A stretch of DNA of 64,000 nucleotides, taken from contig NZ_ANFZ01000011.1 in the NCBI RefSeq assembly GCF_000331245.1, positions 62,001 through 126,000 of the forward strand, in the 5' to 3' direction. The notes beneath the pieces were generated by a model. It was not told where the DNA came from. It did no database searches and was given only the letters and a program-made list of their open reading frames with translations. A program made the translations under genes and the position numbers. Shown in pieces: positions 9,129 through 20,238 of the stretch. The stretch comes from Blastomonas sp. AAP53. GTDB lineage: Bacteria > Pseudomonadota > Alphaproteobacteria > Sphingomonadales > Sphingomonadaceae. The stretch's first letter is position 1, and each line of letters opens with the position of its first letter.

Positions 9129-9163
9129 GAAAAAGGGCGCGATGGCCGAAACCACCGCGCCCT
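9129..9163 (-). terminator. Terminator of the large TonB receptor gene
   Basis: On the minus strand, GGGCGCGGTGG pairs with the segment at 9135-9145 and is followed by CTTTTTC. It lies about 30 bp past the stop of the minus-strand receptor gene. Confidence 0.8.
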
Positions 9164-9194
9164 GTTTATCTCCCCCGACAGGGAAGACGTTAGA

Positions 9195-12100
9195 TCAGAA
9201 CTTCACACGGACACCCAGGCGGATACCGTAGAGCGACGGCCGCGTGACCAGCGCCTCGTTCGGCAACAGAACGTTCGAATAACGGTACTGCGTGCAGCTA
9301 TTGCCATTGGCCTGCGCGCAGGTCGCCTGAACCAGCGTCGAGGTCTGCGGGAAGCCAACCTGGCGCAGCGAACCCCAGTCGCTGTCGATCAGGTTCAGTA
9401 CGTTTTCGATGTCTGCAAAGACCGAGAGCTTCGATCCGAACAACAGCGGTACTTCCTGTTCGAGATGGAGATCCACCTTGAAGAAGTCGGGCGACTGCTG
9501 CGTATTCTTCGAAACAACACCGCCACGGAACTTTTCGAGGCCCAGCTGGGCAACCGCGTTGTTGAATGCGGTTTCCGTTGCAGCATTCGCGAAGGTGACG
9601 CGAGGATCGTTGCCGGCGGTCGGGATGTACAGCAGGGTCCGGTTGTTGTTGCCGATGGTACCCGTCAGAGCCGGGCGGCCATTGGCATCATTGACGTTGT
9701 CGAACATCGTGATGCTGTAAGGACGGCCCGAACGATATTCACCAAACAGGCTGATGCGCGTGTTGTGGGTATCGTCAAACAACGGCTTGTTGAAATCGAT
9801 GCCGAACTTCCACTGGTCCTTGATCTCGTAAATCGAGCGGCCGAGGGCGACGTTGTTCGGATCGAAAAACGCGTTGTTGCCGTACAGCGAACTCGAGGTC
9901 GACGAGGTGATCGCATTGACATCGGTCACGTCAGAACGGGTGTAGCTACCCGAAATGCTCAGACCCCAATCCCAGCTCTTTTCTACCTGGAACGAACCAA
10001 TCCACGAACGTCCATCGGTGGTGTTGGTCATCACCAGGTCACGGTTGTTGGTCGGCGTTCCACCAATCGGGCCATAGCGCAGACGGCCATCGGGCAGGGT
10101 GCCGATGGGAACCGAGCGTGCGTCGATCCAGTTGTAGCCATAAACCTGCTGGCCATACAGGACCGTTGCACCGAACAACCAGCCATCACCCAGCGGACCA
10201 AGGTCGGCTTCGTAGCTCGCCGACAGAGTTGCGCGCATCTGGCGGGCCAGCTTGAGATCGGGATCGACAGCGTCGGTTGGTGCACCAGCCAGCGAGGCCA
10301 CGTTCGTCGTCAGGAAGCTTTCCACGCTGGGCGCGAAACTCGTCAGGTTCACGTTGTTCAGACCGGCAGCACACAGCGATCCAGCCGTGTTGCACTGGGC
10401 GGTCCGATTGATCGTGATCTGGTTGGTCAGCTGACCCGTGTTGGAGAAGCTGTTCGAGAGGAACACGTCAGGCGTGCCGCCTGCAAAGATCCCTGCGCCG
10501 CCGCGGATTACCAGACGGTTGGTAGCATTCCAGGTAAACCCGAAGCGAGGCTGGACTGCGCCAAGGCCGTTGAAGGTGAACTGGTTCGAAAAGCCAGTCC
10601 GCGCCAGGAAGTTGGCATTGGCCGCCGGGCGATCGGGAACGTTCAGAAGGTCATAACGAACGCCATAGCTGATCTGCAGGGTATCGGTTGCCTGCCAATC
10701 GTCCTGGAAACCGAAGGTGAAGGTCTGGCTGCTGAAGCGAGCGGCACCGTCATTCGGGTCGAGCGACGGTACAGCATTGTTCAACTGCAGCTGGCCTGCG
10801 TTGCGGTTCTGGAAATCGGTGATCGAGTCGAAATAGAACTGACCCAGTGAGCGAGGCACAAAGAGGTTGAACGTGCTCTGATCGGTGTAACCAACCGTCA
10901 GGCGCAGGTCATGATCACCGACGCTGAGACGACCGGTGAAATCGAGCGACAGATTTTCGGTGTTCAAGGCGTTGGCATGACGGAACACGTCAGGACCGAA
11001 CACGATCTGGGGGACGCCAGTGGAGCAGTTGGTTGCCGATCCGGCTGCCACTTCGTCCAGACAAACCGAAACCTGGCCGATGTTGTTGTCGCCAAACGCG
11101 GTCTGACCGCGGTTATAATCGCGATAGGATGCACGAAACTCTGTCGACAGATTGTCGGCCCACTGGCTGTTCAGCTGGAAAACGCCCGAATTGACTTCTT
11201 CGGTCAGTTCGTAACCGTTCGAGAACAGGCCAAGGCGTGGCGAAGACAGGCTGGTCGAAGTGTTCTGCTGGAACTGCTGATTGCCCACGTTGCGGACATA
11301 GGTAACCGAAGCGCGGTGGCCATCGGTGATGTTCCAGTCCAGCTTGGCAACCAACTTTTCGTCTTCTTCGACGGCGTTCTGGATCTGGCCCAGCGTGTCA
11401 TAGTTGTAGATCGACTGAGCGAGCTGGCTGACCCGGTCAATCTGCGCCTGGCTCAGGTTGGGGATCGGGGCGGAGAAGCCGGCACCGACGCCATTGTCGA
11501 AGGGATCGCTCTCTTCGGTCTTTTCATAGGCGAACATGAAGAACAATTTGTCCTTGATGAGCGGGCCGCTGATGTTGCCGCCATATTGCTTCGAATCGAA
11601 GTCGAGCGACACGTCCCGTCCACGCGTCCTGTTACCCGTCAGGCTGTCATCGGTGTAGGTGAAGAATGCGCCGCCATGGAAATCGTTGGAACCCGAGCGC
11701 AGCACAACGTTGATCGCGCCACCCTGGAAATCGCCCTCAGCGATGTCGAAAGGAGCAACCTTGACCGAGAACTGCTCGATCGCATCGAAAGGCACGGGGC
11801 CACGCGAAGTCGGGAGGCCGCCGTTGTTCAGGCCGAAATCGTCCGAGAACTGGACGCCATCGACCGAGAAGCGGTTCAGGCGGCCGTTGGTCCCGGCGAT
11901 CTCGATCGTCCGGCTGTTGGAAAGATCCATGGTGACGAACGGGTCACGGCGAGCAAGGTCGCGGATGTCGCGGTTGATCGAAGCAACGCCATCGATTTCT
12001 TCACGGCTCAGCGCGGTGATCGGGCCCTTGCTGGTTTCGAGCGAGTTGCGCACCGAGGAGGCGGATACGACGATCACGGCTTGCGACTGCAGCTCGATGG

Positions 12101-12425
12101 GCAAGCGAAGCGGCTGGCCAGCCTGCAGGAAAATGTCGGTGACAGAGGACTGTTCAAAACCGTCCGCGTTGATTTCGATGACGAACGGGCCGCCGACACG
12201 AAGGCCGTTGGCACTGAAGTTGCCCTGTGCATCCGTGGTCGAGCTCGACACGGTACCAGAAGGCGTGTGGATCACGCGGACCTGTGCGCCTGCGAGCGGT
12301 GCTCCGTCGCCGGTGACGGAACCGCGGATCGCCGAGGTCGTTTCCTGGGCGTATGCTGGCGTCGCCATGACGGTAGCCAACGAAAGCGCGGCCGCACTGG
12401 CCGCGAGATAATAGCGAATATGCAT
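9195..12425 (-). CDS. Oar-like TonB-dependent receptor
   Basis: This is a 1076-residue outer-membrane receptor. It has a signal peptide (MHIRYYLAASAAALSLATVMATPAYA), then a carboxypeptidase-regulatory-like beta domain at about 30-110 (SAIRGSVTGDGAPLAGAQVRV). A plug with NGRLNRFSVDGVQFSDDFG and a large beta-barrel end in a terminal Phe (GIRLGVRVKF), the usual signal for barrel assembly. This architecture is the Oar type, known for peptide or oligosaccharide uptake and for protein secretion. The substrate is not evident and no degradative enzymes lie next to it. The start at 12425 begins the signal peptide. A LacI-type palindrome lies about 45 bp upstream (12470-12483). Confidence 0.92.
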   Translation of the reverse strand: MHIRYYLAASAAALSLATVMATPAYAQETTSAIRGSVTGDGAPLAGAQVRVIHTPSGTVSSSTTDAQGNFSANGLRVGGPFVIEINADGFEQSSVTDIFLQAGQPLRLPIELQSQAVIVVSASSVRNSLETSKGPITALSREEIDGVASINRDIRDLARRDPFVTMDLSNSRTIEIAGTNGRLNRFSVDGVQFSDDFGLNNGGLPTSRGPVPFDAIEQFSVKVAPFDIAEGDFQGGAINVVLRSGSNDFHGGAFFTYTDDSLTGNRTRGRDVSLDFDSKQYGGNISGPLIKDKLFFMFAYEKTEESDPFDNGVGAGFSAPIPNLSQAQIDRVSQLAQSIYNYDTLGQIQNAVEEDEKLVAKLDWNITDGHRASVTYVRNVGNQQFQQNTSTSLSSPRLGLFSNGYELTEEVNSGVFQLNSQWADNLSTEFRASYRDYNRGQTAFGDNNIGQVSVCLDEVAAGSATNCSTGVPQIVFGPDVFRHANALNTENLSLDFTGRLSVGDHDLRLTVGYTDQSTFNLFVPRSLGQFYFDSITDFQNRNAGQLQLNNAVPSLDPNDGAARFSSQTFTFGFQDDWQATDTLQISYGVRYDLLNVPDRPAANANFLARTGFSNQFTFNGLGAVQPRFGFTWNATNRLVIRGGAGIFAGGTPDVFLSNSFSNTGQLTNQITINRTAQCNTAGSLCAAGLNNVNLTSFAPSVESFLTTNVASLAGAPTDAVDPDLKLARQMRATLSASYEADLGPLGDGWLFGATVLYGQQVYGYNWIDARSVPIGTLPDGRLRYGPIGGTPTNNRDLVMTNTTDGRSWIGSFQVEKSWDWGLSISGSYTRSDVTDVNAITSSTSSSLYGNNAFFDPNNVALGRSIYEIKDQWKFGIDFNKPLFDDTHNTRISLFGEYRSGRPYSITMFDNVNDANGRPALTGTIGNNNRTLLYIPTAGNDPRVTFANAATETAFNNAVAQLGLEKFRGGVVSKNTQQSPDFFKVDLHLEQEVPLLFGSKLSVFADIENVLNLIDSDWGSLRQVGFPQTSTLVQATCAQANGNSCTQYRYSNVLLPNEALVTRPSLYGIRLGVRVKF

Positions 12426-12469
12426 GTGTCTTTCCCCGTTTCTTGCCGCCCATTGGACACTGGCGGCTA

Positions 12470-12483
12470 TGAAAGCGCTCTCA
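12470..12483. promoter_or_regulatory. LacI-type operator candidate before the Oar-like receptor
   Basis: TGAAAGCGCTCTCA is a 14-bp palindrome with one mismatched pair, centred on AGCGCT. The central CG step and flanks fit operators of LacI-family sugar regulators. Its position 45 bp before the receptor start suits repression or activation. Confidence 0.45.
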
Positions 12484-12805
12484 CAACTCAAGAGATGAGC
12501 GGCGCACTAGTCGGCGCTAAGGACACAAAAGCGAAAGCAATGTGAAAGATATGTGACAGTTATAAGTCACAATATGACACCGGGAGTGCTCTCACGGGCG
12601 AGTGAGTGCAAAGTGTTGATAAATATAACAAAAAAGGGATGTTGAGCCACAGCCGGGTGGCGGGGACGGCCGGGCCTGATCTGGGTGGATGACGATTTGT
12701 TCGCAACTGCGGCATAAATGACACGCTCATTTGCGGGATGATTGTCACAAATGTGTTGCAGCGCAGCGAACCGGGTGGTCGCCGCGCGACTCGCCGGAAA
12801 GGCAG

Positions 12806-12837
12806 CAAAAAGGGCGCGGAAACCAGTTCCGCGCCCC
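12806..12837 (-). terminator. Terminator of clpX
   Basis: On the minus strand a 10-bp stem (GGGCGCGGAA at 12812-12821 pairing with 12827-12836) is followed by CTTTTTGC. It lies 30-60 bp downstream of the clpX stop. Confidence 0.85.
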
Positions 12838-12869
12838 GTTTGTCGGTCGAATATGCGAACGTCAGCCGG

Positions 12870-14144
<1,275 letters not shown>

Positions 14145-14308
14145 AGCTCTTCCTTCTGTTCCGGCGCCTTCTTGCCCGGAACGTGACGTTTCAGCCTAAT
14201 GCCTAAAATGCGAAATTCAACACGCAACACCGATGCATAGCCCCGGTGGCGCGATGAATCCCGCAGCGGATAAGGCTGCGAGGCACTCGTGATAGAATGC
14301 AATCGTTG

Positions 14309-14935
14309 TTAATTCCCTGCTTCGTCGGACGGAGCGGGGCGTTTTTCCATCACATGATCGACCAGACCGAATTCCTTGGCCTCGTGCGCTTCCAGGAAGG
14401 TATCGCGGTCCATCGCCTTTTCGATGGTCGCCAGATCCTTGCCGGTGAACTGCACGTACAGGTCGTTCATGCGCTTGCGGATGCGCAGGATCTCGCGCGC
14501 CTGGATCTCGATGTCCGATGCCATGCCACGCGCGCCGCCCGAAGGCTGATGCACCATGATGCGGGCGTTCGACAGCGCGGTGCGCATGCCGGGTTCACCG
14601 GCGGCGAGCAGGAAGCTGCCCATCGATGCGGCCTGGCCGATGCACACGGTGGCCACGCGCGGACGGATGTACTGCATCGTGTCGTAGATCGCCATGCCCG
14701 CTGTCACCACGCCGCCGGGCGAGTTGATGTACATCGAGATGTCCTTCTTCGGATTTTCCGATTCGAGGAACAACAGCTGCGCCACGATCAGCGAGGCCAT
14801 GTTGTCCTCGACCTCGCCGGTCACGAAGACGATCCGTTCACGCAGCAGCCGCGAGAAAATGTCAAAGCTGCGCTCTCCCCGGTTCGACTGTTCGATAACA
14901 ATCGGGACCAGAGCATCGCGGACGGTATCGTACAT
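14309..14935 (-). CDS. clpP: ClpP protease subunit
   Basis: This 208-residue serine peptidase forms the proteolytic chamber of ClpXP or ClpAP. The catalytic triad is visible as Ser104 (GQAASMGS), His129 ([11 protein letters not shown]) and Asp178 (MDRDTF). The start [22 protein letters not shown] is typical. It is followed on the same strand by clpX. Confidence 0.98.
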   Translation of the reverse strand: MYDTVRDALVPIVIEQSNRGERSFDIFSRLLRERIVFVTGEVEDNMASLIVAQLLFLESENPKKDISMYINSPGGVVTAGMAIYDTMQYIRPRVATVCIGQAASMGSFLLAAGEPGMRTALSNARIMVHQPSGGARGMASDIEIQAREILRIRKRMNDLYVQFTGKDLATIEKAMDRDTFLEAHEAKEFGLVDHVMEKRPAPSDEAGN

Positions 14936-15057
14936 AAAGGGCCTTCTTTCTGCTCTTGTATATGAGCCGCCTAAATCGGCCTGTTTGCGCAAGAGTTCAA
15001 GCCCCGATGCATGGGGGCAGGGCGAATGGTCCGGTCCGGACCTGCCGAATCGGGTTT

Positions 15058-16437
15058 TCAGCCCTGCGAGGTGAGCGGCGAGGCCGCCGGACGCCCGCCT
15101 GCGCGGACCATCAGCGTTGCCACCGCGCCGCCCAGCATCAATACGCCGGCCAGCACAATCGCGTTGCGCGGATCGGACCCCAGCAGCGGCGCGTAGATCA
15201 GCGGCATGGTGACTGTCTCGATCAGCATCGGCACGACGATGAACATGTTGAAGATGCCCATATAGACGCCGGTGCGTTCCGGCGGAATGCAGTCGGCGAG
15301 CATGACATAGGTGTTGCCCATCATTCCGGCCCAGCCCAGGCCGATGCCGATCATCGGTATGAACATCGCGGTGCGGCTGTCGATCATCGGCAGGCTGAGC
15401 ATCGCCAGGCCCGATGCGACGAGGCAGAAGGCGTGCACCGGCCTTGCCCCCAATCGGCGCACGATCGGGATCAGCAGCAGTGCGGACACGAAGGCAACGG
15501 CATTGTAAGCCACGCCCATCTGTTGCGCGGTGAGCGAGGCGGAGATGAAGTCCGCGCTGCCTGCGCGCTCGCCACCGGGGAACAGGGTCCGCGACACCGA
15601 CAGCGAGATGAACTGCCAATAGACGAACATCGCATACCATTGGCACAGCATTGCCCAGGCGAGCTGGCGCATGGGCTTTGGCATGGCGATGAACGCGTCG
15701 CGGATTTCGGCGAGCGCAGCGAAAGCGCCTGAGGGCTTTGCCGCCATCTCGGCCAGTTCGGCCTCGCTCAGCTTCAGCTCAGGGACGCGGACCACCGACC
15801 AGACGATCGTCGAGATCGAGAGGATCGCACCGATCACGAAGGCGATTCGCACGATTACCGGAATGCCATTGATATCGACCAGGTTCTGGCTGATGCCGAA
15901 CCCGACGAGCAGGCTGGGCGTCGCGTAGGACAGGCATTGCGCAAGCCCGGTGAACGCGCTCTGCACCAGAAAGCCCGCCGGTCTTTGCCCCGGCTCGAGC
16001 CGGTCGGCGACATAGGCGCGATAGGGTTCCATCGTGATGTTGTTGCCTGCATCGAGCAGCCACAGCAGGCTCGCGGCCATCCACAGCGTGCTCGAATAGG
16101 GCATCAGGAACAGGCACAGCGAGCAGATCACCGCGCCGATCAGGAAATAGGGTGTGCGCCGCCCGAGCCTGGACCGCGTGCGATCGGACAGGGCGCCGAC
16201 CAAAGGCTGGATCAGCAGCCCGGTCATCGGGCCTGCCAGCCACAACAAGGGCATCGTCGCCTCGTCCGCACCCAGAAAGGTGTAGATCGGCGTCATGTTG
16301 GCCTGTTGCAGGCCAAAGCTGAACTGAAGGCCGAAGAAGCCGAGATTCATTTCGACGATTCGCGCGAGCGAAAGCCGCGGTGCGGAGGGCGCACGGCCCA
16401 TGGAGCTGGTCTGCGGGGCGTGCGTGGCGCTGGTCAT
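15058..16437 (-). CDS. Sugar:cation symporter (GPH/SUT-like MFS transporter)
   Basis: This 459-residue inner-membrane protein has about 12 transmembrane helices. The MFS loop [19 protein letters not shown] between helices 2 and 3 is characteristic of the glycoside-pentoside-hexuronide and sucrose/maltose symporter group. Neighbouring GH68 and fructokinase genes across a shared promoter point to sucrose uptake. ATG at 16437 has a GAAGGA ribosome site eight bases upstream; an ATG at 16452 is possible but poorly spaced. The gene diverges from the TonB receptor and shares the operator pair at 16526-16561. Confidence 0.88.
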   Translation of the reverse strand: MTSATHAPQTSSMGRAPSAPRLSLARIVEMNLGFFGLQFSFGLQQANMTPIYTFLGADEATMPLLWLAGPMTGLLIQPLVGALSDRTRSRLGRRTPYFLIGAVICSLCLFLMPYSSTLWMAASLLWLLDAGNNITMEPYRAYVADRLEPGQRPAGFLVQSAFTGLAQCLSYATPSLLVGFGISQNLVDINGIPVIVRIAFVIGAILSISTIVWSVVRVPELKLSEAELAEMAAKPSGAFAALAEIRDAFIAMPKPMRQLAWAMLCQWYAMFVYWQFISLSVSRTLFPGGERAGSADFISASLTAQQMGVAYNAVAFVSALLLIPIVRRLGARPVHAFCLVASGLAMLSLPMIDSRTAMFIPMIGIGLGWAGMMGNTYVMLADCIPPERTGVYMGIFNMFIVVPMLIETVTMPLIYAPLLGSDPRNAIVLAGVLMLGGAVATLMVRAGGRPAASPLTSQG

Positions 16438-16525
16438 GGGCCGGTCCTTCATCCTCGATTGGCGTCTTGCCTTGCGCCTTGGATAGCATGCTATGCTTGC
16501 GGCAGCCTGCTTGGCAAGCCTTTTT

Positions 16526-16561
16526 GCAAACGATTGCAGAATGGGTATTGCAATCGTTTGC
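16526..16561. promoter_or_regulatory. Twin LacI-type operators in the sucrose divergent promoter
   Basis: GCAAACGATTGC (16526-16537) and GCAATCGTTTGC (16550-16561) are exact reverse complements of each other. Each is itself a near-palindrome (10 of 12 positions) with a central CG. They are 24 bp apart centre to centre, about two helical turns plus, and lie between the symporter and receptor genes. This fits a LacI/GalR-family regulator controlling both directions. An additional perfect palindrome ATAGCATGCTAT lies at 16483-16494. Confidence 0.75.
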
Positions 16562-16618
16562 GGTCGTGGTAGCATAAGCGATCAAAGCCGACTAACCGGC
16601 AGGTTCAGGAGAGATGTG

Positions 16619-19093
16619 ATGTCGATTTCAAAGGCCTTGCGCGTACGCAGCGCATATGCAGCACTCGCCGCTGCTAGCTTGAGTTTCTCTTCCAACGCTT
16701 TCGCGCAGGACGCTGCCGCCGCTGAAGGCGAGCAGGACGATGTCATCATCGTCACCGCCGTGGCGCGCGGCGCCAACGTGCTCGACAGCTCGGTCTCGGT
16801 CAGCGCGCTCGATGCCGATCAGATCGCCACCGCCGCCCCGCGCAGCGCTGCAGAAATCTTCCGCAACATCCCCGGCATCCGCTCCGAATCGTCGGGCGGC
16901 GAAGGCAACGCCAACATTGCCGTGCGCGGCCTGCCGATCGCATCGGGCGGCGCCAAGTTCCTGCAGTTGCAGGAAGACGGCCTTCCGATCCTCGAATTTG
17001 GCGACATCACCTTCGGCAACGCAGACATCTTCCTGCGCGCCGACCTTAACATTGCCCGCGTCGAGGCGATTCGCGGCGGCTCTGCCTCGACCTTCGCCTC
17101 CAACTCGCCCGGCGGCGTGATCAACATGATCTCCAAGACCGGCAAGGACCAGAATGGCGGCACCATCCAGGCGACGCTCGGCCTCGATTTCGACGAGAAG
17201 CGCTTCGACTTCGATTATGGCGGTTCGCTCGGCCAGGATCTGTATTTCCACATGGGCGGCTTCGTGCGCCAGGGTGAAGGCCCGCGCGACATTGGCTATG
17301 ACGGCAACCGCGGCGGCCAGATCAAGGTCAACATCACCAAGGAATTCACCGGCGGTTACGTCCGTTTCTACGGCAAGTACCTGAACGACCGGGCGGTCGC
17401 CTATCTGCCCAATCCGGTGCAGGTGACCGGCACCAATGCCGACCCCGTCTATTCCAATGTCCCCGGCTTCAACATCAGCGGCGACAGCCTGCACTCGCGC
17501 TTCTTCCGCTCGGCGCAGAGCCTCGACGGCAACAACCAGCCGCAGCGATACGACATCACCGCTGGCCAGCGTCCGCTGGTCAAGGCATTCGGGCTTGAAG
17601 GCGAGTTCGAGGTCGCCGATGGCTGGACGCTCACCAACCGTTTCCGCTTCTCCGATGTGTCGGGCAGCTTTGCCTCGCCCTTCCCCGGATCGATCGACAC
17701 CGCCGCCAACACGGCGACTGCGCTCGCCGGTGCAGGGTCACGTCTGGTGTTCGCCAATGGCCTGCAGGCAGGTCAGAACGTTCCGGGCAACGCGCTGGTC
17801 GCCAGTGTCGTGCTGTTCAACACCCGGCTGAACAACCTGGACAACATCACCAACGATCTGCGCATCACCGGCGACTTTGCCGTGGGCAGCGGCACCGCAA
17901 CGCTCACCGCAGGCTTCTACAAGTCGCGTCAGGAAATCAACACCGACTGGCTGTGGACATCGCACCTTCTGGAAGTGCGTGGCGGCGGTGATGCCGCGCT
18001 GATCGACGTGGTCAACGCCGCAGGCGCGCGGCGCAGCGACTTTGGCACCGTGGCGTACAGTGCCAGCTTCTTCGGCAATTGCTGCCGTCGGACCTATGAT
18101 CTGCAATATGATACCAACGCCCCGTTCGCCTCGCTGTCGATGGCGTTCGACAAGCTGACCATCGATGGCAGCATCCGCTATGACTTCGGCGATGCCTCGG
18201 GCCGCACCTTCGGATCGGACCTCGGCGGTGGCCGTGTGGGCATCACCAGCTTCGATTTCAACCGCGACGGCGCGATCAGCGCCGCAGAAGCACAGACCGC
18301 AACAATTCCGCGGGGTGCGTCGGCGCTGGTCGATTACAGCTACGACTATTTCAGCTACTCGTTCGGCGTGAACTACCGGGTGAGCAACGATCTGGCGCTG
18401 TTCGCACGCTACAGCAAGGGCGGCCGCGCCAATGCCGATCGCATCCTGTTCAACAACGACAACGTCAATTTCGTCACCGGTGCCATCGCCAACGAAGGCC
18501 TGGCGATCGATTTCGTCAAGCAGGCCGAAGCGGGCGTCAAGTACCGCTCGGGCGGCCTGGCGCTCTATGCCACCGGCTTCTATGCCGAGACCGAGGAAAC
18601 CAATTTCGAAGCGACCAGCCGCCAGACCTTCGACCGCCAGTTCAAGGCGCACGGCATCGAGCTCGAAGCCTCGTACCGTACCGGCGGCTTCACGCTGAGC
18701 GCGGGCGGCACCTATACCGATGCGGAAATCAGCCGCGACCGGATCAGCCCCGCCAACCAGGGCAACACCCCGCGTCGTCAGGCCGATTTCATCTATCAGC
18801 TGAGCGGCCAGTACGAGCAGGACATGTTCACTCTGGGTGCGAACATGGTCGGCACGACGGATAGCTATGCGCAGGACAACAACCTGCTGGTGCTTCCCGG
18901 CTTTGCCCAGGTCAACGCGTTCGTCGCGGTGCGTCCGATCGACCGGGTGCAGCTGTCGGTCAACGCCAACAACCTGTTCGACACCCGCGGCTTCACCGAA
19001 GCGGAAGAGGGCGCGATCCCGGCCAATGGCATCGTGCGCGCGCGCTCGATCAACGGCCGCACCATCTCTGCCACGCTGCGTTACGACTTCTGA
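16619..19093 (+). CDS. TonB-dependent receptor of the sucrose locus
   Basis: This 824-residue outer-membrane receptor has a signal peptide ending near SNAFAQ (about residue 26). A TonB-box-like DDVIIVTA is at about 40-47. The plug carries IRGGSASTFASNSPGGVINMI, and the beta-barrel ends ATLRYDF with the terminal Phe. ATG at 16619 is preceded by AGGAGAG. It is the first gene of a run with GH68 (8 bp later) and fructokinase, so it probably imports sucrose or fructo-oligosaccharide. Residues 546-557 (DFNRDGAISAAE) match a complete EF-hand calcium loop, which is unusual inside a barrel. The regulator is not encoded in the window. Confidence 0.92.
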   Translation: MSISKALRVRSAYAALAAASLSFSSNAFAQDAAAAEGEQDDVIIVTAVARGANVLDSSVSVSALDADQIATAAPRSAAEIFRNIPGIRSESSGGEGNANIAVRGLPIASGGAKFLQLQEDGLPILEFGDITFGNADIFLRADLNIARVEAIRGGSASTFASNSPGGVINMISKTGKDQNGGTIQATLGLDFDEKRFDFDYGGSLGQDLYFHMGGFVRQGEGPRDIGYDGNRGGQIKVNITKEFTGGYVRFYGKYLNDRAVAYLPNPVQVTGTNADPVYSNVPGFNISGDSLHSRFFRSAQSLDGNNQPQRYDITAGQRPLVKAFGLEGEFEVADGWTLTNRFRFSDVSGSFASPFPGSIDTAANTATALAGAGSRLVFANGLQAGQNVPGNALVASVVLFNTRLNNLDNITNDLRITGDFAVGSGTATLTAGFYKSRQEINTDWLWTSHLLEVRGGGDAALIDVVNAAGARRSDFGTVAYSASFFGNCCRRTYDLQYDTNAPFASLSMAFDKLTIDGSIRYDFGDASGRTFGSDLGGGRVGITSFDFNRDGAISAAEAQTATIPRGASALVDYSYDYFSYSFGVNYRVSNDLALFARYSKGGRANADRILFNNDNVNFVTGAIANEGLAIDFVKQAEAGVKYRSGGLALYATGFYAETEETNFEATSRQTFDRQFKAHGIELEASYRTGGFTLSAGGTYTDAEISRDRISPANQGNTPRRQADFIYQLSGQYEQDMFTLGANMVGTTDSYAQDNNLLVLPGFAQVNAFVAVRPIDRVQLSVNANNLFDTRGFTEAEEGAIPANGIVRARSINGRTISATLRYDF

Positions 19094-19101
19094 CGCAACC
19101 G

Positions 19102-20238
19102 ATGACCACTGCCTGGACCGCCGCGCATGTTGCCACCCTTCCCGATCAGCCGCTGCCCGCGCTGGGGCTGATCGGAGCGCAGGATGTGCAGCGGGTCCTG
19201 CCTGATCTGCTGCTGTGGGACATGTGGCCCCTGCAGCTGGCCGATGGCCGGTTGGCTCCGGTGCGCGGCGGCAGCCTGTGGATGGTGCTCGCCGCGCCCG
19301 ACCGGGGCGATCCCATCCTGCGGCATTTCGAGGCAAAGATCCGTCTGCTGCATCTCGATGCATCGGGCTGGCACGATCTGGGCGACATGCTGCCCTCGGG
19401 GCTGGGCGATTTCGAGCGCGAATGGTCTGGCTCGGCCGTGCTGGAAGAGGGCAAGGTCACGCTCTACTTCACGGCGGCGGGCTATGCCGACCGGCCCGGC
19501 GGCTTTCAGCAGCGGCTTGCCGAGACCAGCGGCACACTGCAGGAGGATGGCCGGATCACCGGTTGGTCACAGGTGCGCGAGAGCATCGTTGCCGATGGCA
19601 CGGTCTATCTTCCCGCAGACAGGCACGATGGCGCACCCGGCACGGTCAAGGCCTTCCGCGATCCGGCATTCTTCATCGACCCTGCCGATGGCGCGCGCTA
19701 CCTGGTGTTCACCGCCTCGCTCGCCGCATCGGACAGCGCCTTCAACGGCGCGGTCGGGCTGGCACGGCTGGATGCGGATGGCCAGTGGCAGTTGCTGCCT
19801 CCGATCATCCACGCCGACACGCTGAACAACGAGCTTGAGCGCGCGCAGATCATCGCGCATCAGGGGCTGTATTATGCCTTCTGGTCGACCCAAGCCTCTG
19901 TGTTCAATCCCGATGGCCCGACCGGGCCGACCGGATTTTATGGCATGGTGGCAGAGCAGCTCACCGGCCCCTGGGCGCCGCTCAATGGCAGCGGACTCGT
20001 GATCGCCAACCCCGATGCAGAGCCGATGCAGGCCTATAGCTGGTTTGCCAGTGCCGAGCTTTGGGTGTGCAGCTTTGTCGATCACTGGGGGCTGAAAGGC
20101 CGCCGGCCCACCGATAGCGCCTTTGTCGCTGCCGAGACCTTCGGCGGCGTGCCCGCGCCTGCGGTTCGCATCGCGCTGGATGGTGATCGTTCGCGCATCG
20201 TCGAAAGTCGTCCGATGGACCGGCTGCATGCCGACTGA
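19102..20238 (+). CDS. GH68 fructosyltransferase/sucrose hydrolase, no signal peptide
   Basis: This 378-residue five-bladed beta-propeller belongs to glycoside hydrolase family 68 (levansucrase, inulosucrase and beta-fructofuranosidase). The nucleophile is Asp40 in LWDMWPLQ. The stabiliser is Asp187 in FRDP. The acid/base is probably Glu246 in NNELER. EWSGSA (107-112) is the conserved sucrose-site strand. There is no signal peptide, so the enzyme should act on imported sucrose in the cytoplasm as an invertase-like enzyme rather than making exopolysaccharide. It sits between the receptor and the fructokinase, whose ATG lies inside its last codons. Confidence 0.9.
   Translation: MTTAWTAAHVATLPDQPLPALGLIGAQDVQRVLPDLLLWDMWPLQLADGRLAPVRGGSLWMVLAAPDRGDPILRHFEAKIRLLHLDASGWHDLGDMLPSGLGDFEREWSGSAVLEEGKVTLYFTAAGYADRPGGFQQRLAETSGTLQEDGRITGWSQVRESIVADGTVYLPADRHDGAPGTVKAFRDPAFFIDPADGARYLVFTASLAASDSAFNGAVGLARLDADGQWQLLPPIIHADTLNNELERAQIIAHQGLYYAFWSTQASVFNPDGPTGPTGFYGMVAEQLTGPWAPLNGSGLVIANPDAEPMQAYSWFASAELWVCSFVDHWGLKGRRPTDSAFVAAETFGGVPAPAVRIALDGDRSRIVESRPMDRLHAD

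Larger units (their letters stand above)
12426..12869. other. Gene-free interval between the receptor start and the clpX end
   Basis: This interval of about 440 bp contains the receptor's upstream region (visibly AT-richer at 12500-12660 than the genes around it) with the operator candidate. It also contains the clpX terminator near 12806-12837. No supported gene is present. Confidence 0.65.

Noticed and set aside
10911-12545. A 544-codon plus-strand frame over the Oar-like receptor
   Set aside because: It is the opposite strand of a clear receptor gene and has no recognisable motif.
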